A DNA stretch of 64,000 nt from Halomonas sp. 54_146 (GCF_001507855.1 NZ_LGEN01000005.1:62001-126000), one strand, 5' to 3'. Shown: positions 9,989 through 20,060, counted from the stretch's first letter. Notes: generated from the letters alone by a model not told the origin. A program made the numbers and translations.

Positions 9989-10768
9989 TTAATGCGCCGT
10001 CCAGCCTAGGTCGATATTAAAGCTTGATCCGGTCACTGCTCCAGCCGCGTCAGAGGCCAGGTAACCCACTAGCTGGGCAACCTCTTCAGGCTCGATCAAG
10101 CGCTTAATCGCCGCTTGCTTGAGCATAATGTTTTCAATAACGTCTTTCTCGTCCATGTTGTTTAACTTTGCCTGATCGGCAATCTGATTATCCACCAGCG
10201 GGGTTTTTACATAGGCAGGGCACACTGCATTAGCCGTAATACCCTGTTCGCCGCCTTCCAGCGCCGCGGTTTTGGTCAAACCAATCATGCCGTGCTTAGC
10301 GCTGATATACGCCGCCTTGCCGGGAGATGCTACCTGAGCGTGTATTGACGCTACGTTAATAATTCGCCCCCAGCCCTTTTCACGCATGTGCGGCCAAGCG
10401 GCTTGCGTCAATAAGAAAGGGGCGGTAAGCATAAGGTCCATGATCTGACGCCACTTCTCCTCGGGAAACGTCTCAATCGAGGCAACGTGCTGAATACCCG
10501 CATTGTTGACCAGTATATCGACACCACCAAAGCGCTTCACCGCATCGGCCACCGCCGCGCGGCAGGCTTCTGGGTCGGTTAGGTCAGCTTCAAAAAAAGC
10601 GGCACCCGCTTTTTCTGCAATCGCTTTTCCCGCCGGATTAAAATCTACCGCGAGCACCTGGTGGCCTAATTGGCAAAAATGCTCCACGACAGCAGCACCA
10701 ATGCCACTGCTGGTACCGGTTACCAGCGCAATGCGAGGTGTTGTTGCGGTTTGAGATGACATAGACAT
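9989..10768 (-). CDS. bdhA: 3-hydroxybutyrate dehydrogenase (SDR)
   Basis: SDR with TGTSSGIG, NNAGIQHVASIETFPEEKWRQIM, YISAKHGMIGLTKTAALE, ANAVCPAYVKTPLVDNQI: BdhA-type signature. Confidence 0.88.
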   Translation of the reverse strand: MSMSSQTATTPRIALVTGTSSGIGAAVVEHFCQLGHQVLAVDFNPAGKAIAEKAGAAFFEADLTDPEACRAAVADAVKRFGGVDILVNNAGIQHVASIETFPEEKWRQIMDLMLTAPFLLTQAAWPHMREKGWGRIINVASIHAQVASPGKAAYISAKHGMIGLTKTAALEGGEQGITANAVCPAYVKTPLVDNQIADQAKLNNMDEKDVIENIMLKQAAIKRLIEPEEVAQLVGYLASDAAGAVTGSSFNIDLGWTAH

Positions 10769-10834
10769 TTCCTTGGTGAGTGTGATGTAAGAAATAATTT
10801 CTCAAAAAACCATTCTCAGTATAGCGTGACACAT

Positions 10835-11329
10835 CTAAACGCTTTCCGTTTCTGCTGGTTGCATCAAGCGTGCCATCATTTGCTGCGCAAGCCTTGCCGC
10901 TTCCTGCATGCTATCCAGCTCGCTTAAATCATGCAAAATTGCACGTTTGTAAAACGTATAGCCGCCCGGCAGGCGTTCAAGTATTAATTGATAGGCACCC
11001 GAAGGGAGCGCCAGTGATAGCGAATCAGCCAAGGGCTCAGTGAGGCTTGATTGATCGGGTACGGCGACTAACCAGAGCTCACAGGGCGTAATTAACGCAC
11101 CCACCATGTATTCAGTGCCGCCGGGTTGAAGACCGTTTTGAAAACCGTGCTGAAAACCGTTTTGAAGACAGCGCTGAAAACAAAGTGCATCAACGCCCAA
11201 ACGCGGATTCCACCCCTCTGTCTGTTTAAGGGATGCCAGATGTGTATCACGGTACGCTGTCGCAAGTTTGGCAAGAAAAGCGTATTCATCAGCAGTGAGC
11301 ATTTGCATAGTCTTACGTACTGCTCCCAT
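10835..11329 (-). CDS. HybE-like ([NiFe]-hydrogenase assembly chaperone-like) protein with FQxG repeats
   Basis: Resembles the HybE pattern (VGALITPCELWLVAVP...LALPSGAYQLIL...GYTFYKRAILHDLSELDSMQEAARLAQQMM); assigned from pattern memory only. Confidence 0.45.
   Translation of the reverse strand: MGAVRKTMQMLTADEYAFLAKLATAYRDTHLASLKQTEGWNPRLGVDALCFQRCLQNGFQHGFQNGLQPGGTEYMVGALITPCELWLVAVPDQSSLTEPLADSLSLALPSGAYQLILERLPGGYTFYKRAILHDLSELDSMQEAARLAQQMMARLMQPAETESV
11121..11180 (-). repeat. 12-bp coding tandem repeat x5 ([FL]Qx[GC] tetrapeptides)
   Basis: CCGGGTTGAAGA|CCGTTTTGAAAA|CCGTGCTGAAAA|CCGTTTTGAAGA|CAGCGCTGAAAA. Confidence 0.9.
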
Positions 11330-11453
11330 GGTGTAACGGGGTTTAATAGCCGGTGATAATGGATGTTAATAGTCAGCGTAGCGAGCTGCTATTGGCGCAA
11401 AGCGCTTCGCTCAGTCACAATAGCGGCAAAATTATCATAAAGGAGCGCCACTT

Positions 11454-11717
11454 ATGTTTGTGGTTATTTTTGGTCGAATGTCATGCCCGTTCTGTGTGCG
11501 CGCAAAACAGCTCGCGGAGCATTTGGAAAAAGCCGGCAAGATTGAGGGCTACCGCTATGTCGATATGCCTTCTGAAGGCGTTACGAAAGAGGACATCGCC
11601 AAAACCGCGGGCAAACCAATACATACCGTACCGCAGATATTTGTCGATCAAACTCACGTCGGCGGCTTTACTGAGTTTGATCAATTCGTGCGCAACAAAC
11701 AGCTGCTCGCCTTTTAG
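11454..11717 (+). CDS. Glutaredoxin (GrxA-like)
   Basis: 87 aa; MFVVIFGRMSCPFCVRAKQLAEHLEK and TVPQIFVDQTHVGGFTEFDQFV; CPFC active site. Confidence 0.92.
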   Translation: MFVVIFGRMSCPFCVRAKQLAEHLEKAGKIEGYRYVDMPSEGVTKEDIAKTAGKPIHTVPQIFVDQTHVGGFTEFDQFVRNKQLLAF

Positions 11718-11867
11718 AAGCTCAGCACTGCCCTTGCCCATCGTCAGACACAGTGCCGTTAAAAGTCTCGTTAATAGCCGTTGAACCCTTGTCTTTCACG
11801 CTTGCCTATAATGAGCAATCTCAACGGTTCACGCTAGGGTGAGCCGCTTCTGGGCAAGGAGTTCACC

Positions 11868-12635
11868 ATGCAGCGTCAGGAGTTTGTGCAACAGCTGTGG
11901 CTTGATTATATCCACACACATCCCGACATTGGGGCACTTCGCTTGTGGCCTCTTGCTACTGCAGCCGAATATTTAACGCTGGTAACCCTTAATTACGGCC
12001 CGTTTGCCGCCACCGCGTTGACCGGCAATTTAGCTCATATGGGCTACCGCCCTGTCGGCCAATACGCCATGGCCGAAAAAGGCTTGCTGGTCAAATTGTT
12101 AGCACCCAGTGATGGCAGCAGCTGGCTAGTGTTGGCTGAACTGCAGATGGGGACGCTATCAAAGGCACCCCGCGAGGCCATTGAATCGCTGGTGCAGCAA
12201 TCGCATCCGCAAGATTGTAAAGGCCACAACCTGCTTTGCCGCGGCAGGCCTTGGCCCATGCCCTCGTGGGCGCTTTACCAACAGCTGCAACAAGCTCACC
12301 CTCTTGCCGCTTGGCTAGCGGTAATGGGTCCTCGTTTGCATCACGCAGGCTTTGATTGCGCAGGGTTGGGCGAACCTTTAGAAGTCTTGGACAAAAAGCT
12401 CAACGGGGTCGGCATGCCGAGCATAAATGGCGAGCAAAATGGTGTCTTCACGGTTTCGTCACTGCTGAATCACCGTTTTTATCCCACTACCCCGCAAAGA
12501 ATCGTGTTCGGCGATGGCGACGAGCACCGGCTATGCCTAGGCGGCTTAGCCCTTGTTCAAAAGCGCGTTGAGGATGACCACGAGCGCGTAGCCGAAGTAC
12601 TGCTACCGCACCACACGCGCTGCGAAATGGCGTAA
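11868..12635 (+). CDS. Conserved hypothetical protein, possibly DUF1338/HglS-related
   Basis: 255-aa ORF with normal coding character; family assignment weak, by eye only. Confidence 0.4.
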   Translation: MQRQEFVQQLWLDYIHTHPDIGALRLWPLATAAEYLTLVTLNYGPFAATALTGNLAHMGYRPVGQYAMAEKGLLVKLLAPSDGSSWLVLAELQMGTLSKAPREAIESLVQQSHPQDCKGHNLLCRGRPWPMPSWALYQQLQQAHPLAAWLAVMGPRLHHAGFDCAGLGEPLEVLDKKLNGVGMPSINGEQNGVFTVSSLLNHRFYPTTPQRIVFGDGDEHRLCLGGLALVQKRVEDDHERVAEVLLPHHTRCEMA

Positions 12636-12677
12636 GACACTCAAGATTAATTGCTGCGTCTCACGCCATTCATGCTT

Positions 12678-12733
12678 ACGTTTAGCTACTTACGTTTGGG
12701 TAGTTACGTTTAGCTACTTACGCTTGCCGTAGG
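12678..12733. repeat. 14-bp tandem repeat x4
   Basis: ACGTTTAGCTACTT|ACGTTTGGGTAGTT|ACGTTTAGCTACTT|ACGCTTGCCGTAGG. Confidence 0.85.
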
Positions 12734-12770
12734 CTAGGCATTAGCCGACTAACCATTTGGCGACTAACCA

Positions 12771-13433
12771 TTAGTCGTCAAAGGTCATTTCAGGAACATG
12801 GTCAGGCACTACCAACTTGCCCGCCGTTTTCTCAATGATCTCTTCAACGCTTACACCCGGGGCGCGCTCTTTGAGAATAAAGGCACCATCTTTGATTTCC
12901 AGATAAGCCAAATCTGTCAACACACGGTTAATGCAGCCTGCGCCGGTCAGCGGCAGTTCGCATTTTTCCAAGAGCTTGGATTCGCCATGCTTAGACGCAT
13001 GCGTCATGGTGCAAATGATGTTTTCGGCACCGGCGACCAGATCCATAGCACCGCCCATGCCTTTGATTAGCTTGCCAGGAATCATCCACGACGCAATGTT
13101 GCCTTGTTGATCCACCTCAAAAGCGCCCAGCACGGTTAAATCCACATGGCCACCGCGAATCATGGCAAATGATTCTGCTGAAGAGAAAATAGCGGCACCT
13201 GGGCGAACGGTCACTGTCTCTTTACCGGCGTTAATCATATCCGGATCAAGCTCATCTTCAGTCGGGTAGCGACCCATGCCCAGCAGGCCATTTTCGGACT
13301 GCAGCATGACATCAATGCCATCGGGAATGTAGTTGGCAACCAGAGTGGGGATACCAATGCCCAGGTTGACGTAAAAACCGTCTTGCAGTTCGCGGGCAAC
13401 GCGCTGAGCCATCTGTTCTCGTGTTAAAGCCAT
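12771..13433 (-). CDS. scoB: 3-oxoacid CoA-transferase subunit B
   Basis: GFYVNLGIGIPTLVANYIP, SENGLLGMGRYPTEDELDPDMINAGKETVT, AFEVDQQGNIASWMIPG. Confidence 0.93.
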   Translation of the reverse strand: MALTREQMAQRVARELQDGFYVNLGIGIPTLVANYIPDGIDVMLQSENGLLGMGRYPTEDELDPDMINAGKETVTVRPGAAIFSSAESFAMIRGGHVDLTVLGAFEVDQQGNIASWMIPGKLIKGMGGAMDLVAGAENIICTMTHASKHGESKLLEKCELPLTGAGCINRVLTDLAYLEIKDGAFILKERAPGVSVEEIIEKTAGKLVVPDHVPEMTFDD

Positions 13434-13523
13434 GGTGACTTCCTCTTGGTGAATCGTTAAATGTGAAGCAAGTGAAACGTTTGAAATGTCAGTTTCTGAA
13501 TCAGTTTTTGAAAAAGCGGCGGC

Positions 13524-14222
13524 TTAGCTGCGCACCGTGCGTTTTTCAATACGCTTTTCAAACGTGCCTTGGATAATGCGATCCACATAAATACCCGGCG
13601 TATGGATCTGGCTAGGCTCAAGCTCACCCGGCTCCACAATTTCTTCAACTTCCACCACGGTAATTTTGCCTGCAGTGGCGGCCATGGGGTTAAAGTTTTG
13701 CGCCGTATGGCGATACATGACGTTGCCATAGCGGTCTGCTTTCCAGCCTTTGACAATGGCGAAGTCACCGGTAATCGCTTCTTCTAAAATATAGTGGCGG
13801 CCATTAAATTCACGCACTTCTTTACCATCACCAATCGGCGTGCCATAGCCTGTAGCGGTGTAAAATGCGGGGATACCCGCACCGCCTGCGCGCATTTTTT
13901 CAGCCAACGTGCCTTGAGGCGTTAGCACTACCTCAATCTCATTGTTGAGCATTTGCTTCTCAAATAAGGCGTTTTCACCCACATAAGAGGCGAGAATCTT
14001 TTTGATTTGACGATCCTCAAGCAGCACCCCCAACCCAAAGCCATCAACGCCGCAGTTGTTGGACACCACGGTGAGGTCGTTCACGCCTCGCCGCTTGATT
14101 TCGGCAATGAGATTTTCCGGAATGCCACAAAGACCAAAACCGCCAGCGATGACAGTCATACCGCTTTCGATGCCTTCCATTGCTTCTTCGTAGGAAGCTA
14201 CCCGCTTATCGAATCCTGCCAT
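13524..14222 (-). CDS. scoA: 3-oxoacid CoA-transferase subunit A
   Basis: [60 protein letters not shown]. Confidence 0.93.
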   Translation of the reverse strand: MAGFDKRVASYEEAMEGIESGMTVIAGGFGLCGIPENLIAEIKRRGVNDLTVVSNNCGVDGFGLGVLLEDRQIKKILASYVGENALFEKQMLNNEIEVVLTPQGTLAEKMRAGGAGIPAFYTATGYGTPIGDGKEVREFNGRHYILEEAITGDFAIVKGWKADRYGNVMYRHTAQNFNPMAATAGKITVVEVEEIVEPGELEPSQIHTPGIYVDRIIQGTFEKRIEKRTVRS

Positions 14223-14466
14223 TTTCTTGCCTCACATTGTTGTAAAAGATACGTATTTTGATGATACATGAACCACAATCTTACAATAGTGCCAGTGTTG
14301 TGCCAGATGATATATTCGTTAAATTGGTTTTTTTATCAACTTCTTTTAAAACCTTATAAAAGGTATGCCATGACCGTCAAACATTCGCTATATGCTGTGC
14401 AGCGTGGCGACGATCATTTAGCATTCAGGTTTAATCATTATTTGTCTGACGGTAAGGAAATGCGGT

Positions 14467-15348
14467 ATGCCTATTTTGAAGGGGCTAGTCAGCGCAGTGC
14501 TGCTGGTGCTCAATACGCTGGTTTGGGGCGTACCACTTATTTTGCTCACCCTCTTAAAAGTGATTGCGCCTGGCCAACGGCTGAAACATAAAGTACTGCA
14601 GGGCCTGAATTGGGTAGCTTTAAATTGGATTGGCTTTAATCTGTGGTGGATGCGCGTTTGGCTTAAACCTGAACTACACATCAGCGTGCCTGATCAGTTG
14701 AGCCCTCAGCAGTGGTGGTTGGTGATATCCAATCATCGTAGCTGGACCGACATTTTCATGCTGCTTATGGCGTTGCACCGGCGCATTCCAATGCCACGCT
14801 TTTTCCTTAAGCGCCAGTTGATTTGGATTCCCATTGTAGGTTTGGCTTTTTGGGCATTAGAGTTCCCTTTTATGCGGCGCTTTAGCCGGGAACAAATAGC
14901 TAAAAACCCTAAATTAGCCGCCATTGACCGCACGGCTACTGAGCAAATGTGCCAACAAGCGCGCCATGCTCCGATTGCCATTTTTAACTTTGTCGAAGGC
15001 ACCCGTTTTAGCGTTACTAAGCGCGATGCTCAGCAAAGCCCTTACCGCCATTTATTACGCCCTAAGGCGGGTGGTGTGGCACAGGTACTTAGCCTGCTAG
15101 GGGACCAATTAGATGGTATTCTTGACATAACAATCAGTTATACCAATCCATCTCCTACGTTTTGGGGATTTTTGTGCGGCAAAGAAGCGCCCATTACGCT
15201 GCACGCACGGCAATTGGATATTCCTCAGTGGATGTACGCACCCGATCACCACGACGAAAAGCAGCACAAGGAACGCTTCCACACATGGATCAATTCACTC
15301 TGGCTGGAAAAAGATGGCCTGCTGGACGATCGAACCGATCACGACTGA
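14467..15348 (+). CDS. Lysophospholipid-type acyltransferase (YihG-like)
   Basis: PlsC-family motifs VISNHRSWTDIF and FVEGTRF; architecture of YihG-type acyltransferases. Confidence 0.88.
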   Translation: MPILKGLVSAVLLVLNTLVWGVPLILLTLLKVIAPGQRLKHKVLQGLNWVALNWIGFNLWWMRVWLKPELHISVPDQLSPQQWWLVISNHRSWTDIFMLLMALHRRIPMPRFFLKRQLIWIPIVGLAFWALEFPFMRRFSREQIAKNPKLAAIDRTATEQMCQQARHAPIAIFNFVEGTRFSVTKRDAQQSPYRHLLRPKAGGVAQVLSLLGDQLDGILDITISYTNPSPTFWGFLCGKEAPITLHARQLDIPQWMYAPDHHDEKQHKERFHTWINSLWLEKDGLLDDRTDHD

Positions 15349-16262
15349 TAGGCGTACTGAGCTCCTGCTTGTTAGCAGGGATACTGGCTGGCTGTGCCAG
15401 CAGCCCGCCATCGCCTTCTCAGCGGGCGGCGGTACCCAGTGCCAGCCAGATCAGTGGTGATTGGGTACAGGTGCAGCGTGGCGATACGCTAGGGAAGCTC
15501 GCGGCTCAGGCCAATGTGCCACTAGAACGCCTGCAGCGTTTTAACCCGGGTGTTGACGCACATCGCCTTGAAGTCGGCCAGCGCCTGTTAATCCCCACCC
15601 AGCAAGAACGAGCGCCTTCTGGCGGCCCCTACCGCTACCAAATTCGCCCCGGCGACACCTTCTCAAGTATTGCCCGGCATTTTGGCACTACCAGTGGGCG
15701 CATTCAGAGTGCTAACCCTAGCGCCTCGCCGACTAACTTACGCATAGGTCAGGTGGTCAGCCTGCCTCTTAGCAGTTCAGCACCGCGAAGCTCTTCGCAA
15801 CGTTCGGCTAGCTCATCAAGCGCCAACAGGCCTGCCGCTGCACCTAGCAGTGCACCTAGCAGCGCACCTAGCCAGGCACTACCCGCTTCAGCTCGCCGCT
15901 GGCCTTGGCCGTTGGATGACTATCGCGTGGTACGGCGTTTTGGCCCAGACAGCCGTGGCACGCTTCAGCCAATGCTACTGGCAACCCAAGCCGGTGCTCA
16001 GGCAAAATCCGTCGCCCCCGGTGAGGTACGCTTTGCCGATAGCATGCGCCAGTTAGGTGATGTGGTGATTGTGCATCATGCCGATAACCTACAAACCGTT
16101 TATGCGCTTTGTGAACGGATATTGGTCAGTGTAGGCCAGCAGGTGGGTACTGGTGACGCGCTTTGCGAAATAGGCCAAAGCGATGCAACCCAGCGCTACG
16201 ATTTGCTCTTTGATCTTCGCCAAGGCGGCAAACCTATCGACCCCAGGCAGGTATTACGCTAG
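15285..16262 (+). CDS. LysM-containing lipoprotein with degenerate LytM/M23 domain (NlpD/EnvC-like)
   Basis: From ATG 15285: lipobox LAGCASS, two LysM repeats (VQRGDTLGKLAAQANV..., IRPGDTFSSIARHFG...), C-terminal M23-like fold lacking the expected His ligands. Confidence 0.85.
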   Translation: MDQFTLAGKRWPAGRSNRSRLIGVLSSCLLAGILAGCASSPPSPSQRAAVPSASQISGDWVQVQRGDTLGKLAAQANVPLERLQRFNPGVDAHRLEVGQRLLIPTQQERAPSGGPYRYQIRPGDTFSSIARHFGTTSGRIQSANPSASPTNLRIGQVVSLPLSSSAPRSSSQRSASSSSANRPAAAPSSAPSSAPSQALPASARRWPWPLDDYRVVRRFGPDSRGTLQPMLLATQAGAQAKSVAPGEVRFADSMRQLGDVVIVHHADNLQTVYALCERILVSVGQQVGTGDALCEIGQSDATQRYDLLFDLRQGGKPIDPRQVLR

Positions 16263-16375
16263 CCGTAAACTTCTACGCCAAACACATTCCCTGAACGCGT
16301 AAACCCAACGACCCCTGTTGTTGCAGGGGTCGCGGGGCGTTACCAAGACAGTGAAGTTAACCGCGATAAGTGAAA

Positions 16376-17488
16376 TTAACCGCGATAGTAGCCCGGTTTC
16401 ACAAACGGCATGGGAGTGACCACCATGGGTAGCTGCTTACCGCGCACTACCGCGAACACGGTGCTTTGCGGGGCTTCATGCTCACGGCTCACATAGCCCA
16501 TAGCCACCGGCTTACCAACGGTTGGGCCAAAGCCGCCAGACGTAACAACACCCACTTCATTGCCCTGTTCATCAACCAGCGGCGCTCCTTCACGCACCGG
16601 CGCACGGCCTTCGGCCAATAACCCAACACGTTTGCGAGTGTGGTCTTTGGCATCGACCTGATGAAGAATAATATCTGCCCCTGGAAAACCACCTGAGCGC
16701 TCTCCCCCTAAACGGCGCGGCTTTGCAATGGCCCAAATCAACCCGGCTTCCACTGGGGTCGTTTGCATATCCATGTCGTGGCCATAAAGGCAGAGACCTA
16801 CTTCAAGGCGCAGCGAATCCCGCGCACCTAAGCCAATTGCTTCCACTTCAGGTTCTGCCAGCAGCTGCTCGGCGAAGGCTTCGCAGGCATCAGCGGCCAC
16901 TGAAATTTCAAAGCCATCTTCACCGGTATATCCACTGCGGCTAATCCACACTTCCTGGCCGGCAATGGTGAAGCGCCCGTGCTGCATAAACACCAGCTCG
17001 CAGGCTTCAGGGCAAAGACGCTGCATCACATCACGCGCCTGGGGGCCTTGCAGTGCCAGCAAGCCACGGTCTAACGGTTCAATGTCATGCGTTGAGGCTA
17101 GATTTAACCGCAAGTGCGCCAAGTCTTGATCTTTACAGGCGGCGTTCACCACTAGATAAAAATGATCGCCTGCGTTAACCACCATCAAATCGTCAATAAT
17201 GCCGCCATCAACGCTGGTAAAAATTCCATAACGCTGGGCACCCACCTCAAGCCCCACTAAGTCAGCCGGTATCAAGGTTTCAAGGGCTTCGGCAACGTTG
17301 TCACCGGAGACGATAATCTGCCCCATATGAGACACATCAAACAGGCCGCACTTTTGACGCGTGTGCTCATGCTCTTTTTTAACACCTAGCGGATACTGCA
17401 CAGGCATATCGTAGCCAGCAAAAGGCACCATTTTAGCACCCAGCTTAAGGTGTAAAGCGTGCAGTGGCGTTTGCTTTAATTCAGTCAT
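16376..17488 (-). CDS. gcvT: Glycine cleavage system aminomethyltransferase (T protein)
   Basis: MTELKQTPLHALHLKLGAKMVPFAGYDMPVQYPLG..., GLFDVSHMGQI, SRSGYTGEDGFEI. Start placed at MTELK. Confidence 0.96.
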   Translation of the reverse strand: MTELKQTPLHALHLKLGAKMVPFAGYDMPVQYPLGVKKEHEHTRQKCGLFDVSHMGQIIVSGDNVAEALETLIPADLVGLEVGAQRYGIFTSVDGGIIDDLMVVNAGDHFYLVVNAACKDQDLAHLRLNLASTHDIEPLDRGLLALQGPQARDVMQRLCPEACELVFMQHGRFTIAGQEVWISRSGYTGEDGFEISVAADACEAFAEQLLAEPEVEAIGLGARDSLRLEVGLCLYGHDMDMQTTPVEAGLIWAIAKPRRLGGERSGGFPGADIILHQVDAKDHTRKRVGLLAEGRAPVREGAPLVDEQGNEVGVVTSGGFGPTVGKPVAMGYVSREHEAPQSTVFAVVRGKQLPMVVTPMPFVKPGYYRG

Positions 17489-17515
17489 GCGGTCTTTCCT
17501 CACTCATAAAAGAAA

Positions 17516-17546
17516 TCGGGAAGCCACTCAATGAGTGCCTTCCCGA
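17516..17546 (-). terminator. Terminator/attenuator-like hairpin between AGCS transporter and gcvT
   Basis: Minus strand TCGGGAAGGCACTCATTGAGTGGCTTCCCGA followed by TTTCTTTT. Confidence 0.7.
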
Positions 17547-17626
17547 CCTTACAGCTGCTCAATGCTCAAATACAGCACATATCAAAGCGTAGCAGTCATG
17601 ATTCAACTTAGCAGTCATGATTCAAC

Positions 17627-19057
17627 TTAGCGGTCGTGATCCAACTCTTCGCCTGGCAGCACGTCTTTGCCGTCGAAATAGTCCTTGGTCAGCTTAAAGA
17701 CTACCGGCGAAAGCAGCGCCAACGCAATCAGGTTAGGGATGGCCATCATGGCGTTGAAGGTGTCTGCCATTAGCCAAATAAAGCCTAGCTGAGCAATCGC
17801 CCCCAAAGGAATGGCCAACACAAACAACACCCGATAGATCATGATTGAACGCGTTCCAAACAGGAACTGGCAGCACTTCTCACCATAAAATGACCAGCCT
17901 AAAATGGTGGTAAACGCAAAGATAGCCAAGGCCACCGCGACAATTTGATTACCAAAGCCCGGCAGCGCAGCATCAAACGAAAGCGCCGTTAGCGATGCGC
18001 CCGCCTCGCCATCTATCCATACGGTAGAGGTCAAAATGACCAAGGCAGTAATGGTGCAGACAATGATGGTATCAATAAACGTACCCAGCATCGCGATCAA
18101 GCCCTGACGCACAGGATTTTTGGTTTTTGCCGCAGCGTGGGCAATGGGAGCGCTACCCAAACCCGCTTCGTTAGAGAAAATACCCCGCGCCACACCAAAG
18201 CGGATCGCCGCCATGACTGCCGCACCAGCAAAACCACCCGCCGCTGCCATCGGATTAAAGGCGTAGTAGAAAATCAAACCAAAGGCATCGCCCACTTGGC
18301 CGGCATTAATGATCAATACCAACAGGCCAGCACTTACATAGGCAATCCCCATAATGGGCACCAGCTTGCCGGCTACTTTAGCAATACGCTTAATGCCACC
18401 GAGAATCACCGCCCCCGCCAGCACCATAATCACTACGCCGCTCAGCCAGGTTGGGATACCAAAAGTGGAATCCATGGCATCAGCAACCGAATTAGACTGC
18501 ACGGTATTACCAATACCAAACGCGGCTACTGCCCCAAAAAAAGCAAAAACACCGCCTAGCCATAGCCACTTTTTACCCAGGCCGTTTTTGATATAAAACA
18601 TCGGCCCGCCCACGTGGAAGCCGGTGCTATCGGTTTCACGGTAACGGACAGCCAATACGGCCTCGGCAAACTTGGTCGCCATGCCCACCAACGCGGTAAT
18701 CCACATCCAAAAAACCGCGCCGGGGCCACCTAAGGCAATGGCGGTTGCCACACCGGCAATATTACCGGTACCGATGGTCGCAGAGAGCGCGGTCATCAAC
18801 GCCTCAAAAGGCGATATCTCACCCTCATCGCCTTCACCGGCTTTTTTTGCCGCTAGCTTTTCATCAGCGACTTTTTCAACATCCCGCTTTGGCGCACGAC
18901 CTGCCCACATTAGCTTGAAACCCATGCCGAGCTTTCTAATCGGCATCAGTTTCAAGCCAATCTGCAAGTAGATGCCCACCCCGAGCAACAGAATCAACAT
19001 GATAGGTCCCCAGACCACGCCGTTGATCGCCCCTAATAGGCTAGTTAATGTTTCCAC
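17627..19057 (-). CDS. Alanine/glycine:cation symporter (AGCS family)
   Basis: GTGNIAGVATAIALGGPGAVFWMWITALVGMATKFAEAVLAVRYRE and ARGIFSNEAGLGSAPIAHAAA: AGCS signatures. Confidence 0.93.
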   Translation of the reverse strand: METLTSLLGAINGVVWGPIMLILLLGVGIYLQIGLKLMPIRKLGMGFKLMWAGRAPKRDVEKVADEKLAAKKAGEGDEGEISPFEALMTALSATIGTGNIAGVATAIALGGPGAVFWMWITALVGMATKFAEAVLAVRYRETDSTGFHVGGPMFYIKNGLGKKWLWLGGVFAFFGAVAAFGIGNTVQSNSVADAMDSTFGIPTWLSGVVIMVLAGAVILGGIKRIAKVAGKLVPIMGIAYVSAGLLVLIINAGQVGDAFGLIFYYAFNPMAAAGGFAGAAVMAAIRFGVARGIFSNEAGLGSAPIAHAAAKTKNPVRQGLIAMLGTFIDTIIVCTITALVILTSTVWIDGEAGASLTALSFDAALPGFGNQIVAVALAIFAFTTILGWSFYGEKCCQFLFGTRSIMIYRVLFVLAIPLGAIAQLGFIWLMADTFNAMMAIPNLIALALLSPVVFKLTKDYFDGKDVLPGEELDHDR

Positions 19058-19558
19058 GCGCTTCTCCTTACCCTGTTGTTGGCTTATTGAATTTATTGGT
19101 TATTCCTGACAGCCAGCCTATCGGCAGCCAAGGCTATGTCTGCCAGGACGATTGCTGCCAGGACTATTCTGGCGACCAAACACCACCTTGTCACGGCGTC
19201 ATCGTGCCTGTTTTACAGCATAACGGCATTTACACCATAATCGTTGTATACCATAAGCTTAGTGAGCTTCTATCCTGGTGCCCCTTGTGTATGCCGTGGC
19301 ACAAAGGGGATACCATTTTTAACCAGGCAGATAAATATAAAAAACAAAAAGAGTAGCTCTGTCGCAGCAAAAAGGAGCAATGAAGAAATTTGTTTCCGAT
19401 GAGAAACACGTTAATATGCACCACTATTCGCTCAGCGCTGCCGCACATTGTGCGTGCTTACATGCACCAACTGACATACACCGACCGAGAGTCGCCAAGT
19501 CGAGCCACAAGCGCTAGTATGCTTGAGTCCAGAAAACTGTTTCATATAGGAAAATATC

Positions 19559-19948
19559 ATGAGCAACCTCCCAGCTAATCTTCGCTACGCCCCCAGCCAC
19601 GAATGGGTGCTTGACCATCAAGATGGCACCGTGACGGTAGGCATCAGTGACCATGCTCAGCAAGCGCTTGGCGATGTGGTGTTTGTCGAACTGCCGGAAG
19701 TGGGTGCAGCCCTCTCCAAAGGCCAGGAATTTGGCGTCATTGAATCGGTAAAAGCCGCTTCTGATCTTTATTCCCCCGTTACTGGCGAAGTGATTGAAGT
19801 TAACGAAGCCCTTGAAGACGCCCCTGAAACTGTCAACGAAGCCCCTTATGAAGGCGGCTGGATCATGAAAGTACGCCTGGATGACTCAGCGCTGGAAGAT
19901 CTGCTAGACGCTGATGCTTACCAAGCAACGCTAAGCGCTGAAGACTAA
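19559..19948 (+). CDS. gcvH: Glycine cleavage system H protein
   Basis: [10 protein letters not shown]..., [14 protein letters not shown], lipoyl site [21 protein letters not shown]. Confidence 0.96.
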   Translation: MSNLPANLRYAPSHEWVLDHQDGTVTVGISDHAQQALGDVVFVELPEVGAALSKGQEFGVIESVKAASDLYSPVTGEVIEVNEALEDAPETVNEAPYEGGWIMKVRLDDSALEDLLDADAYQATLSAED

Positions 19949-20060
19949 GCACGCTAAAGACTAAGCACACCAAAGACTAAGCACGCTGGAGCCTGCCCGT
20001 TTTCGGCAGGCCCTTCGCTTACCCCCTGCACGGTTCTTTCTCAACGTTCGGAATCTACCC

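Noticed and set aside
11121-11180. 12-bp repeats as a CRISPR or iteron array
   Set aside because: Contiguous, in-frame coding repeat without spacers.
19058-19558. Possible glycine riboswitch in the AGCS/gcvH divergent region
   Set aside because: Could not find the conserved glycine aptamer core on either strand by eye; needs a covariance search before claiming.
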